A DNA stretch of 64,000 nucleotides from Persicaria tinctoria (lineage: Eukaryota > Streptophyta > Magnoliopsida > Caryophyllales > Polygonaceae), in the NCBI GenBank assembly GCA_037127255.1, contig JBANSL010000013.1:66347688-66411687 (forward strand). Direction: 5' to 3'. Within the stretch, counting starts at the first letter, position 1. The number at the start of each line of letters is the position of its first letter. Shown in pieces: positions 24,851-37,522 of this stretch. Position numbers and translations under genes: made by a program. A model generated the notes under the pieces. It was not told the origin of the DNA. It did no database searches and was given only the letters and a program-made list of their open reading frames with translations.

Positions 24851-25865
24851 TAATCAAGCAACCAGGAGTGATGGATTCTAGTTTACTCGAAATAAAGTAT
24901 AAAGTATATAATTGCTTTGATCATAATAGCAGCAACTACCGAACGAAACCATTCAAATTTCAAAAAGTATGGATGACCTGGTATGACTATACGAGTGTTG
25001 TTAAACAAGCCTGGAGACCAACTATAATTGGATCTAATATGTTTAGATTAACTAAAAAAAACAAAAGCACTCAAACAACTCTTTACAGAATGGAACAAGA
25101 AGACTTTTTAGAATATTTTAGACAATTAAAACAAGTAGATTAACAACTTCTCCATCTCCAACAACAAAATGCAAAGGAATATAGATAACCAGGCAAGGCT
25201 TCTCCAAATAAGGCTATTAAAGAAAAATGACAAATTATTAGAATACCATAAATTGTACTAAAGCCATAGAACAAAGATAAAACACATTCAACTAGCGGAT
25301 ACAAATTCAGGATACTTCCATAAGATTGCAATTGGAAGAAGAAACAGGAAAAGAATCAAGGAAATTTGAACAACCGAAGACACAAGCGTAGTAGGGGAGG
25401 AAAACATAACAAAAAAAATACAAGATGACTTCGAAAAAAGATTCAAAAGGGAGGCCATTAATATGAGACGGCTAGACGAGTACCTTAATCTAATAAAAAC
25501 AGAGATCATCGGAGAAGATAATGAAAATCTAACTAGATCAGTCACAAATAGCAAAATTAAGCAAGCAACATTCTCCATAGGAAAAAATAAATCACCCGGC
25601 CGGCCGGAATGATGCATGAATTCTACAAGATATTTTTCGGATATTGTAGGACCGGATGCCATATGAGCAATCAAATGTTTCTTTGAATATGAAAAAAAAT
25701 GCTGAAACAGATAAACCACACCTTTATATCATTAATACCAAAATGTGAAAACCTAAGTACTAGAAACAAATATAAACCAATTAGCCTATGTTCGACAATA
25801 TACAAGGTAATCGCTAAAATTATAGCTGATAGACTAAAAGGAGTTTTAGGAAAAATTATTCATCC

Positions 25866-25963
25866 TTGAATTGGTAAATAAAGAGCGGTCATTCCGGGGT
25901 TCGAACCGGGGACCTATGGGTATTATCCACAAGTCCTTTCCGGTGAGCCATTCCGGAATGGTT
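25866..25963 (-). mobile_element. 98-bp tRNA-derived SINE with 16-bp TSD
   Basis: It is flanked by the perfect direct repeat GAAAAATTATTCATCC (25850-25865 and 25964-25979). LINE copy A has the uninterrupted site at about 4160-4176. Read on the minus strand, it begins with CCATTCCGGAATGG, then GGCTCACCGGAAAGG, and has the box B GGTTCGAACCCCGG before a short tail TTTATTTACCAATTCAA. It consists almost wholly of a tRNA-like head, which is very short for a plant SINE. Confidence 0.85.
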
Positions 25964-26874
25964 GAAAAATTATTCATCCACACCAAGGAGCTTTGCATCT
26001 GATAGAGCGATCCAAGATAATGTACTCATTGCACGTGAGAGTTTTCATTCCCTGAGAGCAAGAACATGGAAAGAAGAGTGGATGACAATAAAAGTTTATA
26101 CGGAAAAAACATACGACATAGTGGATTGGGAGCTTCTTTTCCAAGTACTAGTGAAATTTGGGTTTAGTACTAGATTCATCAAGTGGATTGAAGAATGTGT
26201 GAAAATTGTCTCATTTTCGATTTTGGTTAGTGATGGCCCAACGGAAATTTTTACACTAGGACGAGGACCTCGACAAGGGAACCTCATCTATTCGTCATAG
26301 GTGCAAAAATTCTAGCACGAAAATTACAGCTGACATGTGAGGAATCGAGAAAACGATAAGTTTTGACCCTATAAGATCGAGAACTAGAATCTCATTTCTA
26401 TCATTAGCCGATGATATCACAATCTTTACAAAAACGAACACAGAATCATGCTTGAAAGTGAAACAAATTATTGATGAATATTGTAGTATTTTGGGACAAA
26501 AAGTGAATTTCAAAAAATCGGCTTTCGAAGTAACTGCACGAGTGTTAACCCTCCAAAGGCAACAAATAAAAAGCATATTACACATCGCCAACAATCTTAC
26601 CCTTGATAAATAGATGAGATGTCCAATTATAAATAGTCGGATAAACAAAAATACATTTGGAGACATAATTCATGAAACAAGGAACCAATTGACCAAATGG
26701 AAGGCAAACTCTTTATCCCAACATGGATGAACCATTCTCATCAAATCCAACCTAACAATGAAACCAACCTATGTGATGCAAAGTTTCATTCTACCAATAG
26801 AAACTCATAAAGAATTAGATAAAATAAATAGATTCTTTTTCTGGACCAATGGTAACTCATATAAACAACTGATT

Positions 26875-27663
26875 TAGACCTGTCAAAACACAACCCGACC
26901 CGGTCGACCCGACCTGAACGCCCGAAAAAAATTCGACCCGAACCTGGGAATTTCGACCCGAAATTTTTTTTCGACCCGAACCCGAAATACCCGAAAATTT
27001 TCAGGGTAATCTGGGTTTCGACCCGGTGACCCGATTTACCCATTTGACCCGGTGACCCGATTGACCCGATTGATTTATAATTATATATGATTAATTTTTT
27101 TATGGAGATTCCAATTTGTTACATTGTATAATTACAATCACTTGATCTTTTATTTTTAAATCAACTTTTATATTTATTTGTATTGTGTAATACTCCGTCA
27201 GATCGATAGTATTTGATTTTTTATTTTTCAACAGACTTTTTTAAGAAGATAAAAATTCTAAAAAATATTAAAACAATTCTATGCTTATTACTAATTGCAT
27301 GAAATTATTTTAAAAAAATTATTTGAAAATTTGATATTTTATATATTATTACATTTTATTAAAAATTACGAGAAATAATAAAAATCAAATATTTTAGATC
27401 AAATATAGTATATGCTCCGTAATTACAAGCACCAGAACTTATGAACAACGTCTTTAACTTTAGAATTTTAAATTTATCGCAAAATTATCAAATCGTGATT
27501 TTTTTTAATTTAAAAAAGAAAAAAAATTGACCAATCCGAAATGACCCGAAAACCCGGTCAAACCCGTATTACCCGGGACCCGAAAATATCCGAAACCCGT
27601 ATTACCCGGGACCCGAAGTGACCCGACCCGAACCCGACCCGAATGACCCGTTTGACAGGTCTA
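26875..27663. mobile_element. Non-autonomous hAT-like element with GACCCG-rich ends
   Basis: Terminal inverted repeats are TAGACCTGTCAAA and TTTGACAGGTCTA, flanked by an 8-bp duplication with one mismatch (AACTGATT / CACTGATT). LINE coding sequence resumes directly after it. Both ends carry 100-150 bp of GACCCG/ACCCGA iterations; the middle is AT-rich. No transposase is visible. Confidence 0.85.
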
Positions 27664-27821
27664 CACTGATTGGATGGGACAAAATATGTAAAACGCAAAA
27701 GAATGGAGGTCTAGGCCTACATAAATCGAAAGACATTAATAAAGCACTTCAAATGAAACTACTTTAGAAGATCTTTGCGGAACCAAAGAACATTTGGGTA
27801 AAAGGATAAAGAAATCAATTA

Positions 27822-28590
27822 TTGTTGCGAATCGTGAGTGAAACTATATATCTTTCTATTTCTTTCAATCAATCACCATTGCTCTCATTACTTTGCTATT
27901 GTTTTCATCATCTCTATTATTGTTTTCTCTACTTCTCTCTTTTCTCTCACTTTGGGTTCGACTCTTACTCTACCTCTATACTAAATATTGAGTTGAGATT
28001 ATCTTTGGAGGAAATCAATGATCGTTTCATGCTTTGCTAGTAGACTTAATGTTGTGATTTATTCATAAGGAATTCTCCTGGATGTCTCGTGGCAAACCTT
28101 TGAGGTCTTGGGGGACCAAGCCAACGTGTCTCGCGATCTCTCAAGGATGCCCTTGACCCAACTGGGAGCAACACCTTGCAAAATTATCCCTAAATACAGC
28201 GTCTCTGTCACATTTGGGTAGGGGGGAAATGTTGTTCTGTCCTATGCGAATCTATCTGTTACCTTCTTAGGTCGAACTTCCAACTCAACCTCTAGACTCG
28301 CGGAGTTAGTGTCTTGGTTGTAGTTCTCACCAATGTCAGGTAACACACTTTGCTCTCAGGTTAGGGTTCGCGAACCTCACCAGCCTTACCGTCCATGGTT
28401 AGGAATTCAATGCTAAAGTGACAAACAGAGAAAACTACTTGACATTGAAACATGCTTACTCGTCCTATGATCGTGTTGTAGACCGAGGGTAACCGGACCA
28501 CTATGATGCTCACCATGCCGGTTCGATGGTTGGGAGGCGCTCGTAGTGTGAGAGCAAGCTCGATGGTCCCGGCTACTTCTACTTAATCTC
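27822..28590 (-). pseudogene. Ty3/gypsy pol fragment, copy B (uninterrupted)
   Basis: Minus-strand frames show VVRLPSVYNTIIGR, TMDGKAGEVRE and ILERSRDTLAWSPKTSK, which match the protease-end and linker of plant gypsy polyproteins. It contains stops and lacks RT motifs. It is the empty-site partner of 4594-6690. Confidence 0.6.
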
Positions 28591-30640
28591 TTAAAAAAGA
28601 AATGAATTTACTAGAATACCGACATACTCAAAAGTATTTTTGGGGATTTCGTTTTAAGTAAATATATTTTTAATAAAAGTTCTTTTATTTTGAACTTAGT
28701 AAAGATTTTTTCAAATTAAATATATATAAAGTTTATAACTATTTTTGATCTATTTCATTTTTATTCCTATTTATTTATGTGCACTTATCATAAATAAATT
28801 AGATTTTAAGATATATCATTTTAAGACAAAGTTGTAAGTTTTCCTAGACAATAGAGATGAATTTATAATTTCTTTTTAAGGCTATTTTACAAGGATATAC
28901 CAAAAATAATGGGGGTTGGCAAAAATGGCACTGTCATGGGCTATTTTGCAATAGAAGAGCAAAATGTCAGTTTTGAAAAAAAATTGGGTAACCACTTCAC
29001 CGGGTTAAAGGTTAACAAGAAAAAAAAAAAAGGATTTAGAATTCAAAATTATTACAGTCCTAAAATAAGATTAATAATTGTGGATAGAATTTACAATCAA
29101 ACAAATTTGAGAAATTATCATTTAATTGAATAGATTATACTCCGTAGATGGTATATATTAAGAATACAAGTACAGAGACAGAATCCAGAATACATCAATT
29201 CAAGGCCATAAAAAGACGAACAACAATCTGATTTTTTTTACAAATTACAAATCAAACACTTGAAATTGGTTGGTAATTAAAAAAAACTAAATAACCATCA
29301 GATCTGGAAAGGTGGAGGCATGCGAGGCCTGATTCCTATAGTCCACACCCCGGCGTCGGCACTCAGCGGGAGAAGGTGGAGTGGAGGCGTTGACGCTCGA
29401 CCGACAACAGGTGTAGGTGCGAAGGGGAGGAGGAAGGCACTTGGTCGCGCACTCGTGCCCAACCACTATGTCTGCGAGAAGGAGTGTGAGGAAGAAACCA
29501 GATCTGGATGTGAGAAATTAGGAGACCAGGATGGAGACAGATAAAAGAGAGGAGCAGATCCATCGGGTCAAACAACCTATCCCAACCGTTAGATTAAAAT
29601 TATCAACGGTTGTAAGATAGTTTGGCTATAAAAAACACAGCACACGGATCAAGCTTTTTTTTTTTTTTTTGTCATATGAAAAAAATTTAAATGATACTCC
29701 GTAAGTTAAAAAAAATACAGTATATGGTAACAAATTGGGAAAATTAAATAAAAAAAATTATTATGATAGGTTCTAGACTTATCATAATAATATAAAAAAT
29801 TAATATTATAAAATTTTAAAAAATATTAATAAAAGTTAGTGTAAGATATTAATAAAAGTTACCTCATCAAAATTGGGGTCTCATTTTAAAAATATTAATA
29901 AAAGTTAGTATAAATATAGATATTTTAAAATGGTTATTCTTATTATGAAAGATTATAGACTTATTATTACGATTTATATTATTAATTTTAAAATGGTTTA
30001 TTTAAATATATATATTTAATGGTTGAAACTTTAATCGACTTCTTTTACATATATTGTTATTATTGTTGATCTAACACTTTTTTTTTTCTAATTGTTGAGG
30101 AATATTTGGTTAAGTCAATTATTGGGCAAAAAAATATCTTTTATATTGGAATTTTTGGGATTCAAATAAATGCAAATGTGAAGTTAAAAAGATTTACTTG
30201 TGGTATTACTTTTTCTATATGAAAAAACTTTTGGTATTATTTGGCACAGTAAATTTTAAGAATTAATTAGAGATAGAGTTAACACATTAAGTGAGAAAAA
30301 CCCCTCTTATATATACAATAGTTATTATTATTAGTGGGCTACCCCGTCCTATGCACGAAATTATCAATTTTGACTATTGAAGAGTTTTATATATTCATAA
30401 ATCGTATACGAGATATTCCTATAAAATATATTCGTAACCTACAATATTTAATATTTGAGGGAAAAAAACAAATTTTAAATATTGAAAGGGTAAGAAAAAA
30501 TATTTTTTGGTTAGTAAATTTGTGTATATATAATAGTAAAGGTAGAGATACAAATATGAATATATATATACTTCCTTCAACTTTAGTCAAATATGAGTAT
30601 TTAACATTTTTAGTCACATTCATTTATTTAATCCCCCTTT
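28591..30640. other. Non-coding, AT-rich; no gene supported
   Basis: 28600-29030 is the tail of the duplicated block. 29280-29560 is locally GC-richer, with opposing short frames but no recognisable protein. 29640-30640 is AT-rich, with a poly-T at 29655 and a TTAATAAAAGTTA motif repeated around 29830-29910. Confidence 0.4.
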
Positions 30641-30831
30641 TTTTATTACTAATGTTGTAGTATTTGGTTGATAATAGGAATATATCATAATATTATTTAC
30701 TTATTTCATTCTTAGAAAATAATACAAATTTTAGTTAGATCGGTTCTAGCGATCTTAGAAAAGAATATAAATATTATTTATTTTATCCCCCTTACTTTTT
30801 TTTATTGATATTGTTTCATTATTTGGTTGAT

Positions 30832-31062
30832 ACTCCCTCCGGTTAAAAATATAAGAAGTTTGACTTTTCAGCAAATACTTTAGGAGCTAAAAACTATATC
30901 ATTTTAAAAAAAAAAACCTAAAAGCTTATTAGTAATAAATATTAAGTTTATTTTAAAAAATTTAATAAAAAAATAATATCTTATATTGTTTTTATCTCCT
31001 TAAAATACATGTCGAATAGTAAAAAAATCTTACATTTTAGATAGGACTATAGGAGAGAGTAA
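30832..31062. mobile_element. Stowaway-like MITE, right end decayed
   Basis: The left end CTCCCTCCGGTTAAAAATAT is clear, followed by AAGAAGTTTGAC. The right end (TCTTACATTTTAG...GGAGAGAGTA) is a degraded inverse. The related unit at 31460 reads TTGGTTGATAATAG without interruption, matching a TA target. Confidence 0.6.
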
Positions 31063-31226
31063 TAGTTATATATCATATTATTATTTATTTATTTTATTAC
31101 CAGATATATAGTTTGTTTGAAGAAACATGTACTTTTAAATTTTTAATAGACAATATACTAGTATATAATTGAATTAGTTGGATAGATTCTTATAAAAGAA
31201 CGTGCTCGCTATATACACCTCAAATA

Positions 31227-31320
31227 ATGCACGTCTTTATCGACGTGCATGGTTAAAAGGGTTTTTTTTTTTTTAAATGTTAATTAGTCACAAGGCATGC
31301 ACGTCCTTAACGACGTGCAT
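31227..31320. repeat. Two identical-arm palindromes
   Basis: ATGCACGTC-N6-GACGTGCAT occurs at 31227-31250 and 31297-31320, 70 bp apart, with different spacers (TTTATC and CTTAAC). Confidence 0.7.
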
Positions 31321-31539
31321 TTTTTGACATTGGATTTGTGGTGTACATAACAACACCCTAAAAGAATACATATTTTAGTTATATCTATTCTAAGAAAAGA
31401 ATACAAATATTATTTATTTTATCCCCCTCACTTATTTTTATTGATATTGTTGCATTATTTGGTTGATAATAGTTATATATATATCATAATATTATTTATT
31501 GATATTGTTGCATTAGTGGCGTTAAGTAACCCTAGATTT

Positions 31540-32145
31540 ACTTATTCCCACAGACTTGCCCTCGAATAATTGAATAATTTTGTGGCTATATTGTGGCCAA
31601 ATTTGAAAATCCCGCTCAATTTTTTTATCTTTCCGGGCTCCTAAAATTGAATAACCTCGAAATATTTTGAGGCTAAATTAGTTGCTAAATAGCTTTAAAA
31701 CAAATCGACGGTACTTTTATTGTTAATTAATCATAGTAATTTATTTTATTGTAGTAGATCCAAGGTTAATTAGGACCAAATTTGATCCGAAGCTAAGTTT
31801 TGTGGGCAAAAAACTTGTCTTGAATTTAGCCTTGAAAATAAATTCAAAGCTAATTAGGATCGACATTCGCCACATATACACCCTCCGAATTATTTCATGG
31901 GTAATTAGCCACAAAATTAGTCTCATACATTCCCTTGAAAGGTTATGGATCCTATGTTGCCTCAAATTTACCCTCAAATATATTTTCATTGCGATATGGC
32001 CACGAATTGTAACCATGAAGTTATTTTCAGAGCACATTAGCCTCAAATTGTTTGTTCGTGGGTATATGAGTGTTAGACACAATAATAGCCTCAAAATATT
32101 TCATAGCTAATTGTCTGTGGCTATGACAGCGTTTTCTAGTAGTGA
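31540..32145. mobile_element. End of a CACTA-type transposon
   Basis: TTTTCTAGTAGTG at 32133-32145 is the inverse of CACTACTAGAAAA, the standard CACTA terminus. Inward lie many degenerate repeats such as GTGGCTA, TAGCCACAAA and CCTCAAATTT, as in CACTA subterminal regions. The opposite terminus was not found. Confidence 0.55.
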
Positions 32146-32159
32146 TTGGTGATAGAGGC

Positions 32160-33260
32160 GAGCATGCAGTTTGGGGCGTTGAGGACCATGATCATGGAGA
32201 AGTTGGGGGACCCTTCCTTATAAGATTTGGAGTTGACATACCTTCACGAAACAAAGAAGGAGGGATGCCATCTATTTCAACTAGATGATGACACTAATTG
32301 GGATGCTTTCAAGTTTTTGAACTCCAGGGCTGGAGAACGGCCTTGGCCCTTGCCGTTGTACAATTCGGTAAAAGAAATTGAAACCCAAGTTGGGCCCCAA
32401 TCTATGGTGGTGGATTGGTCTCCAACATAAAACTCACTCTAAGGAGACCTATTAGTTGAGTTGGTGGGCGACTTAAGGGAGGTTATGGTGGTCGATGCAT
32501 CGACGTCGCCGGTTGATTTGAATAACGATTATGTCTCGGAAAAGGCCATGTCTGACATCGAAAACAATGCTCCTGGAATGGATATGGACACAACTGGCAT
32601 GGAGAGTCCATCCCCTGAAACCTAGATCGCCACAAAAACCACAAAAACCATTGCAACAGAGACAACAACAAAAATACTTGACAAGGATGGTGGGAAATAT
32701 GTAATATGTCTCAGTAACGATGACGAGGAAACTATCTCTACGATTGGTCATCGGGCACATGGTGGTTTCTTTCCACTTGGGTAGCTCTTCGGATGAAGAT
32801 CATGATACCCCCACGCAATCAAATTGGATGTTAGAGACGCAACGTCATCCGAGGGTTGCTGTCAAATCTCATCTGACGATGAGATGCAGAAGGCCGAAGG
32901 GCTGGTTTTGAGGCCAAAAGGTGCACAAATGTCCACCGAGGCAGTCGAGGCGATGATGGTGAAGCTCTTCTGTAGCTAGGTGCACAAATGTCATGGTAGT
33001 GGCCAAAGCTAGAGGGACAGATGTGTACATCCTCATATATGATTTCTATAAGGTTGACACGCGAAAACCTTGTTTGGAGGAGGTGTCGTAACTCGTACTC
33101 CCCCCCCCCCCCCAACCCCGCAAGTACGTGGACTATTCCCGCCCATATTGGTCAGCTGCAACTGCTGCCTCCGCCTGTCAAGAGAATGTCTGGACGACTG
33201 AAGAAGTCAAGGTACCCGTCTCGTAGAGAGTATCTTCGCCGCAAGCGTCGGAGGATGTGA
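32160..33260 (+). pseudogene. Mutator-like (MULE) transposase remnant
   Basis: The left part encodes LDDDTNWDAFKFLNSR and acidic sequence, resembling MULE transposase N-termini. The right part encodes PPPVKRMSGRLKKSRYPSR then a basic tail, like the P-x-GRPKK C-terminus of MULE transposases. The catalytic core is missing and several stops intervene (for example at about 32428 and 32623). An internally deleted relic is the simplest reading. Identification rests on two short motifs. Confidence 0.45.
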
Positions 33261-36120
33261 ACAAAAGCGAACATTCGAATGGGACTTGTTAGGTGACGCC
33301 TCATTGTTTTGCTCTTTTGACCTAACCATTTTGGGCCTTATTTTGCAGTTACGTATGTACGACCCTTTTGAAAAGCAAACTCCCTCGACTATAGGGAACT
33401 AGGGTGAATGTGTAAGTATTATATGTAGTGTTTACCTATGTGGTTGGTTGTGTAAAAACCGAACAATCATTTTGCTTTGAATATGCATATATGGGATAAA
33501 ATTAGATCACAAATGGATGGCGGGAAGACATTTCTCAATTAATAACATTGGAAGTTAATGACACTATATTACATGCCAGTCATTATGTTACTACAATTTA
33601 TTTTTGTGTCATTAAAGGTATATCTCGTGCCAAATATAACGAATCCGATGATAAACCCAAATCCGAATACAATAAAAAACCAACATAATCATGACAGTTG
33701 GTTACATGCCACCCAATATGGGAACCCTTCCACTAACGTTAAATTTTGTGCCAATATTGGTATATCACATGCCAACCCAAAAAAATCCGACCGAGATACC
33801 TACATCCAAATAGACTAAAACCAACATAATCCTGAAATCAACTAAAACCAAGAAAACCCAGCATTAATAAAAACAATAATATGGAGTTTCTTACGAGTCC
33901 TAAATCCATCAAAAGCGAGCAAATGTACGAGTCTTACAACAACCAAAACATGCAGTCATAAAACAAACAACAAACAAGCACATCACTTCTAACTCTTCGA
34001 AGTCAAGCCTGAGGTGTCTGCACTTCATGCCCGTCACCAGGGCAAATTCCATCATCAAGAAGTGGAGCAGTCGCTCCTGGATCTGGTACCACGTCTCACA
34101 CTTCTTCCTTGTCTTTAGCTGATGCTCGAGGAAGTAGTGAACAAGGGTGGTGGAGAATGTGACATATATGGATATTCTTACAACCCCCCCCCCCCCCCCC
34201 CCCCACACACACACACAAGGGGGCTCTCTAGGAGCCTCTTCCAATCTGCAGCAGCAAGGCAGTTGTCCATGTAGTGTAAGAGCCCCATGTTCGAGTAATT
34301 GTTGGTCCTCCCTCTAAAGTACTACTTAAGGGAAAGAGCATACGTGGGTTGCAAATACATCCTAAGTGAACGATTAGCATCACCAATACGAAGAGGCCGG
34401 GGAAGAGCATATGGCGGTTTACCTTCTTGCTTGATGGTATCGGCAGGGCATTCCCTCCTTTAGTGCTATCCATGACTCACTTTTTTTCCACCAAAGATAC
34501 AAGTGTACACACTAAAAGTTACAACTTCCTCAAACAAGTGCTAGTAATTACAAATTGCACGTTAGTACAGACATAATTCGTGCCACTAAAGAAAAAATGT
34601 GTATTATTTAATGATTTTCAAGCCATTTCTAGATGTGTATCTGGCACCCAATTCGTTTTTTCCCTCAATTTTAACTTCTTAAGCAACATCCAATAAGCAA
34701 GATATTTCATTATGCAACATACTAATATGTAAGATGGAAGTTCTATAAGCAAGATATTCCATTTTACATGTTCATATTCATCATATCCTCTCATTTTCTT
34801 GGCTTTTTGACTCATGCTTTCTTTGCCTAATGTTTCATTCAAACCCAAACCCTGTCATTCTTTCTTCACACACCCAAACCCTTAATAATATCTCATGCCC
34901 CACAAACCCTATTATGACCTTCAATTTCAACCTCAAGTTTCCATTAATGCTGATTGCCCAATTATATCCCTATACCGCCCAAACCCTACACACTTAGGGT
35001 TTCAAAATGCAAATTACTTGACAATGACGATACCTTTACCAGGTTCAAAATCTTGATCAAAATGCAAATTACTTGACAATGACGATACCTTTACCAGGTT
35101 CAAAATCTTCCTGCTAGGTTAATTTCTAGAGACCATCTAAGCAAAGTCAAAGATGCGGCTCTGCAGTAAAGGTCTGTCCTTCACACACATACCACTTCTG
35201 TTAGTTGGCAGAAATTGAAAGCCTCCCTTTTTTTTCAAGCATAAATGTCTGTTCTACGTCTCAAACATAATGCATAAGTAAAGGAATCAATGAGAGATTT
35301 GGGTAAGTTTATATCAGCATATCATTTCCAAAATCCGGGGTTTGTTTGTAAAGGGCGGTAAAAGTGACTTTACTAATCATAATGCTCTTTTTAGAATACA
35401 AATTCTTTTATCTGTTAATTTTATATCTTTGTTTAGCATGGCGAACCTGAAAACAGGTCGCCCTATCAATGATGAGCCATGGCCCATGGTGCCTGAAATC
35501 TTGAAAGCAGTACTGGATGGCTAACTCAGAGAGCATATGTTGGTTCTTTAATTAGGAGAAGTAATGCACAACAACATTTGATTACTTGCAGCCTAATGAT
35601 AACGCAAACAGAAGCACACACCATTTCCTTAAATCGTTATTCTAATCTTCACTTTCTTGTTTTAAACAGAAAGTTTTTTTGTCTATACGATATTTATTAT
35701 AGATCTATTTATCTATCTATATAGCATGTTTTATTTATAGAAAGTTTTGTCTATAGATATTTATTATAGAAAGTTTTGTCTATATGATATTTATTATCCG
35801 TCTTTCTATCATATATATATGCTCTGAGAATATAGGATAAGAACCTAAATTGAAAAATATTCCTTAATAAAAAAAAATTATCTACCATAAGATTCTAATT
35901 AAAACAACTAAAGTAATTAAAATTTGAAATATAATTCTAAATTTGGAATCTTATCCTATGCCCCAATGGTATAGGATAGAAAAATCGATTTACTATAGAT
36001 ATATCTATAGCATGTTTTATTTATATGGATGATTTTATCTTTTGACATTTATTATAGATGATTTATTTATAATAGGTTTAGGTTATATCTAGCTTTATAT
36101 TATATATATAGAATGAAAAT
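33261..36120. other. No supported gene; low-complexity and short duplications
   Basis: Seen here: a poly-C run (about 34183-34204) followed by CACACACA; a 52-bp tandem duplication at about 35008-35110 (AATGCAAATTACTTGACAAT twice); an exon-like stretch at 35439-35524 with a TTTAG acceptor, encoding 28 residues that end in a stop but match nothing I know; and TTTATTATAG-type short repeats at 35690-35830. Minus-strand frames at 33909-34473 are unrecognised. Confidence 0.35.
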
Positions 36121-36990
36121 CCTATATAGAACAATATTCACTCGGAATTCACCGTTTTTATTTTAGTAACACACAAACGAACTCCTATAGATGAAGAAAC
36201 CAACGATTTCTGGTACGTATCTTCTGTTAAATTATTCATATCGATCGCTTAATTAAATTCTGTAGAAAAAGTCAACAAATAATTGATTTGAAGGTACTTT
36301 TGTTTATGCAGGCATGGATAATCTCCCAGATGAGATATTAGCTGAAATTCTATACAGATTGCGCATCAAACCTCTCTTCAGATGCAAGTGCGTCTCAAAA
36401 CAATGGAATTCCGTCATCTCCGACCCCAAATTCAGCCACAATTATCGACAATCTTCGTCGTCTCTGAATCACCTATCGACATTCTTGTATCCGCACGTCC
36501 ATGATGACTTTGCCAGCGATTTCATAGATCTCATCGATTCAGATCCTACCATCCATCACACTGATGATGATACTCCACACTCCCTCTACCCCGCTTTTTA
36601 CCGACCTGGCCGCGTATACCGCATAGAGGATTCAAGAAATGGACTCTTACTCGGTTCTTACCATTTTTCAATCAATCGCTATAGAATGTGGCACGAAATT
36701 TTTGTCTTCAACCCGCTCACCAACCAATCTGTAAACCTTCCACCCTTGTTACTTTCCGAGTATCAATGGGCTTGTGGTCTCGCCACACGTCTTTTTGGGG
36801 AGAATCAAGGCTGCGTTACATACAAAGTTGTGTTTATTCAAGTCTTGAGGGCAGGTGATGGTGCTGATTCCATCAACTTTGCTACAGTTGACGTCTTCTC
36901 TTCGGATACTAGGAGATGGACTCGTAAAGAACGAATAATTTGTCCGAGTTCTATGGTTATGAATCTATGTGTTATGCCGCGATTATTTAG

Positions 36991-37322
36991 TTACAAGGGT
37001 ATCTTGCATTTCTTCAATTGGAATACAAGGACTATAGTGACTTATGATCCCTACGACAGCTCTAACAGATTCGACTCCATTCAACTGCCCATTGGAACAA
37101 GCAGTGGCGGAGGGAGAAAAAAATCCAGGGGGGGGGGGCTTGCTTTTGGAATGAAGTTACAAGGGTATCTTGCATTTCTTCAATTGGAATACAAGGACTA
37201 TAGTGACTTATGATCCCTACGACAGCCCTAACAGATTCGACTCCATTCAGCTGCCCATTGGAACCAGCAGTGGCGGAGGGAGAAAAAAAATCCGGGGGGG
37301 GGGGGGGCTTGCTTTTGGAATG
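36991..37322 (+). repeat. 166-bp tandem duplication within the F-box gene
   Basis: TTACAAGGGTATCTTGC begins at 36991 and again at 37157. Each unit includes F-box coding sequence plus the left end of the inserted MITE, so the duplication happened after the MITE arrived. Confidence 0.85.
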
Positions 37323-37522
37323 AAGGAAAGAGCTTTTAAAAAAATGAAAAAAAGAAAGAAAGGGGAATCGAACTGCATACCTTCCCACATCTTACAAGGG
37401 GCTTCAACCATCTATGCCACCAGTTACATGTATTTCATATCCCCTTCTTAAGTATATATACAGAAGTTTAATTTTCCGAGAGGGGGGGGGGGGGGGCTGA
37501 AGCCACCGCATGACCCCCCCTG
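37268..37522. mobile_element. hAT-like MITE in the F-box gene
   Basis: The element starts CAGTGGCGGAGGGAG and ends CATGACCCCCCCTG. The flanks GGAACCAG and GGAACAAT (GGAACAAG in the first tandem copy) are an imperfect 8-bp duplication. Two poly-G runs mark its ends. The interior (37366-37432, minus strand) has tRNA-like boxes GGCATAGATGG and GTTCGATTCC. It is related to 54658-55060. Confidence 0.7.

Larger units (their letters stand above)
24393..27815 (+). pseudogene. Decayed LINE ORF2, copy B (retains xADD region)
   Basis: This is the longer paralogue of copy A. It keeps the endonuclease-end motif, the linker (MFRLTKK at about 25040), RT pieces (SFASDRAIQD at 25990, VDWELLFQVL at 26120, GRGPRQGN at 26260), the catalytic LADDITIF near 26405, and a C-terminal FFWTNGN region that resumes after an insertion as IGWDKICKTQKNGGLGL to about 27800. 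Frameshifts and stops are frequent. It carries a 98-bp SINE (25866-25963) and a hAT-like element (26875-27663), plus the older SINE-like piece at about 24640-24850. Confidence 0.8.
30640..31530. repeat. AT-rich degenerate repeats
   Basis: A unit containing TTATTTTATCCCCCT, TTATTGATATTG and ATTATTTGGTTGATA occurs at about 30650-30830 and again at 31390-31470. The gap includes a MITE and a pair of short palindromes. Confidence 0.55.

Noticed and set aside
30330..30360. Helitron-type end (GGGCTACCCCGTCCTATGCA)
   Set aside because: Similar text occurs at some Helitron ends, but I see no hairpin followed by CTRR and no partner terminus.
35439..35524. Terminal exon of a host gene (MANLKTGRPINDE...)
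   Set aside because: It has a possible acceptor and a stop, but no upstream exon or recognisable family; kept only as a note.
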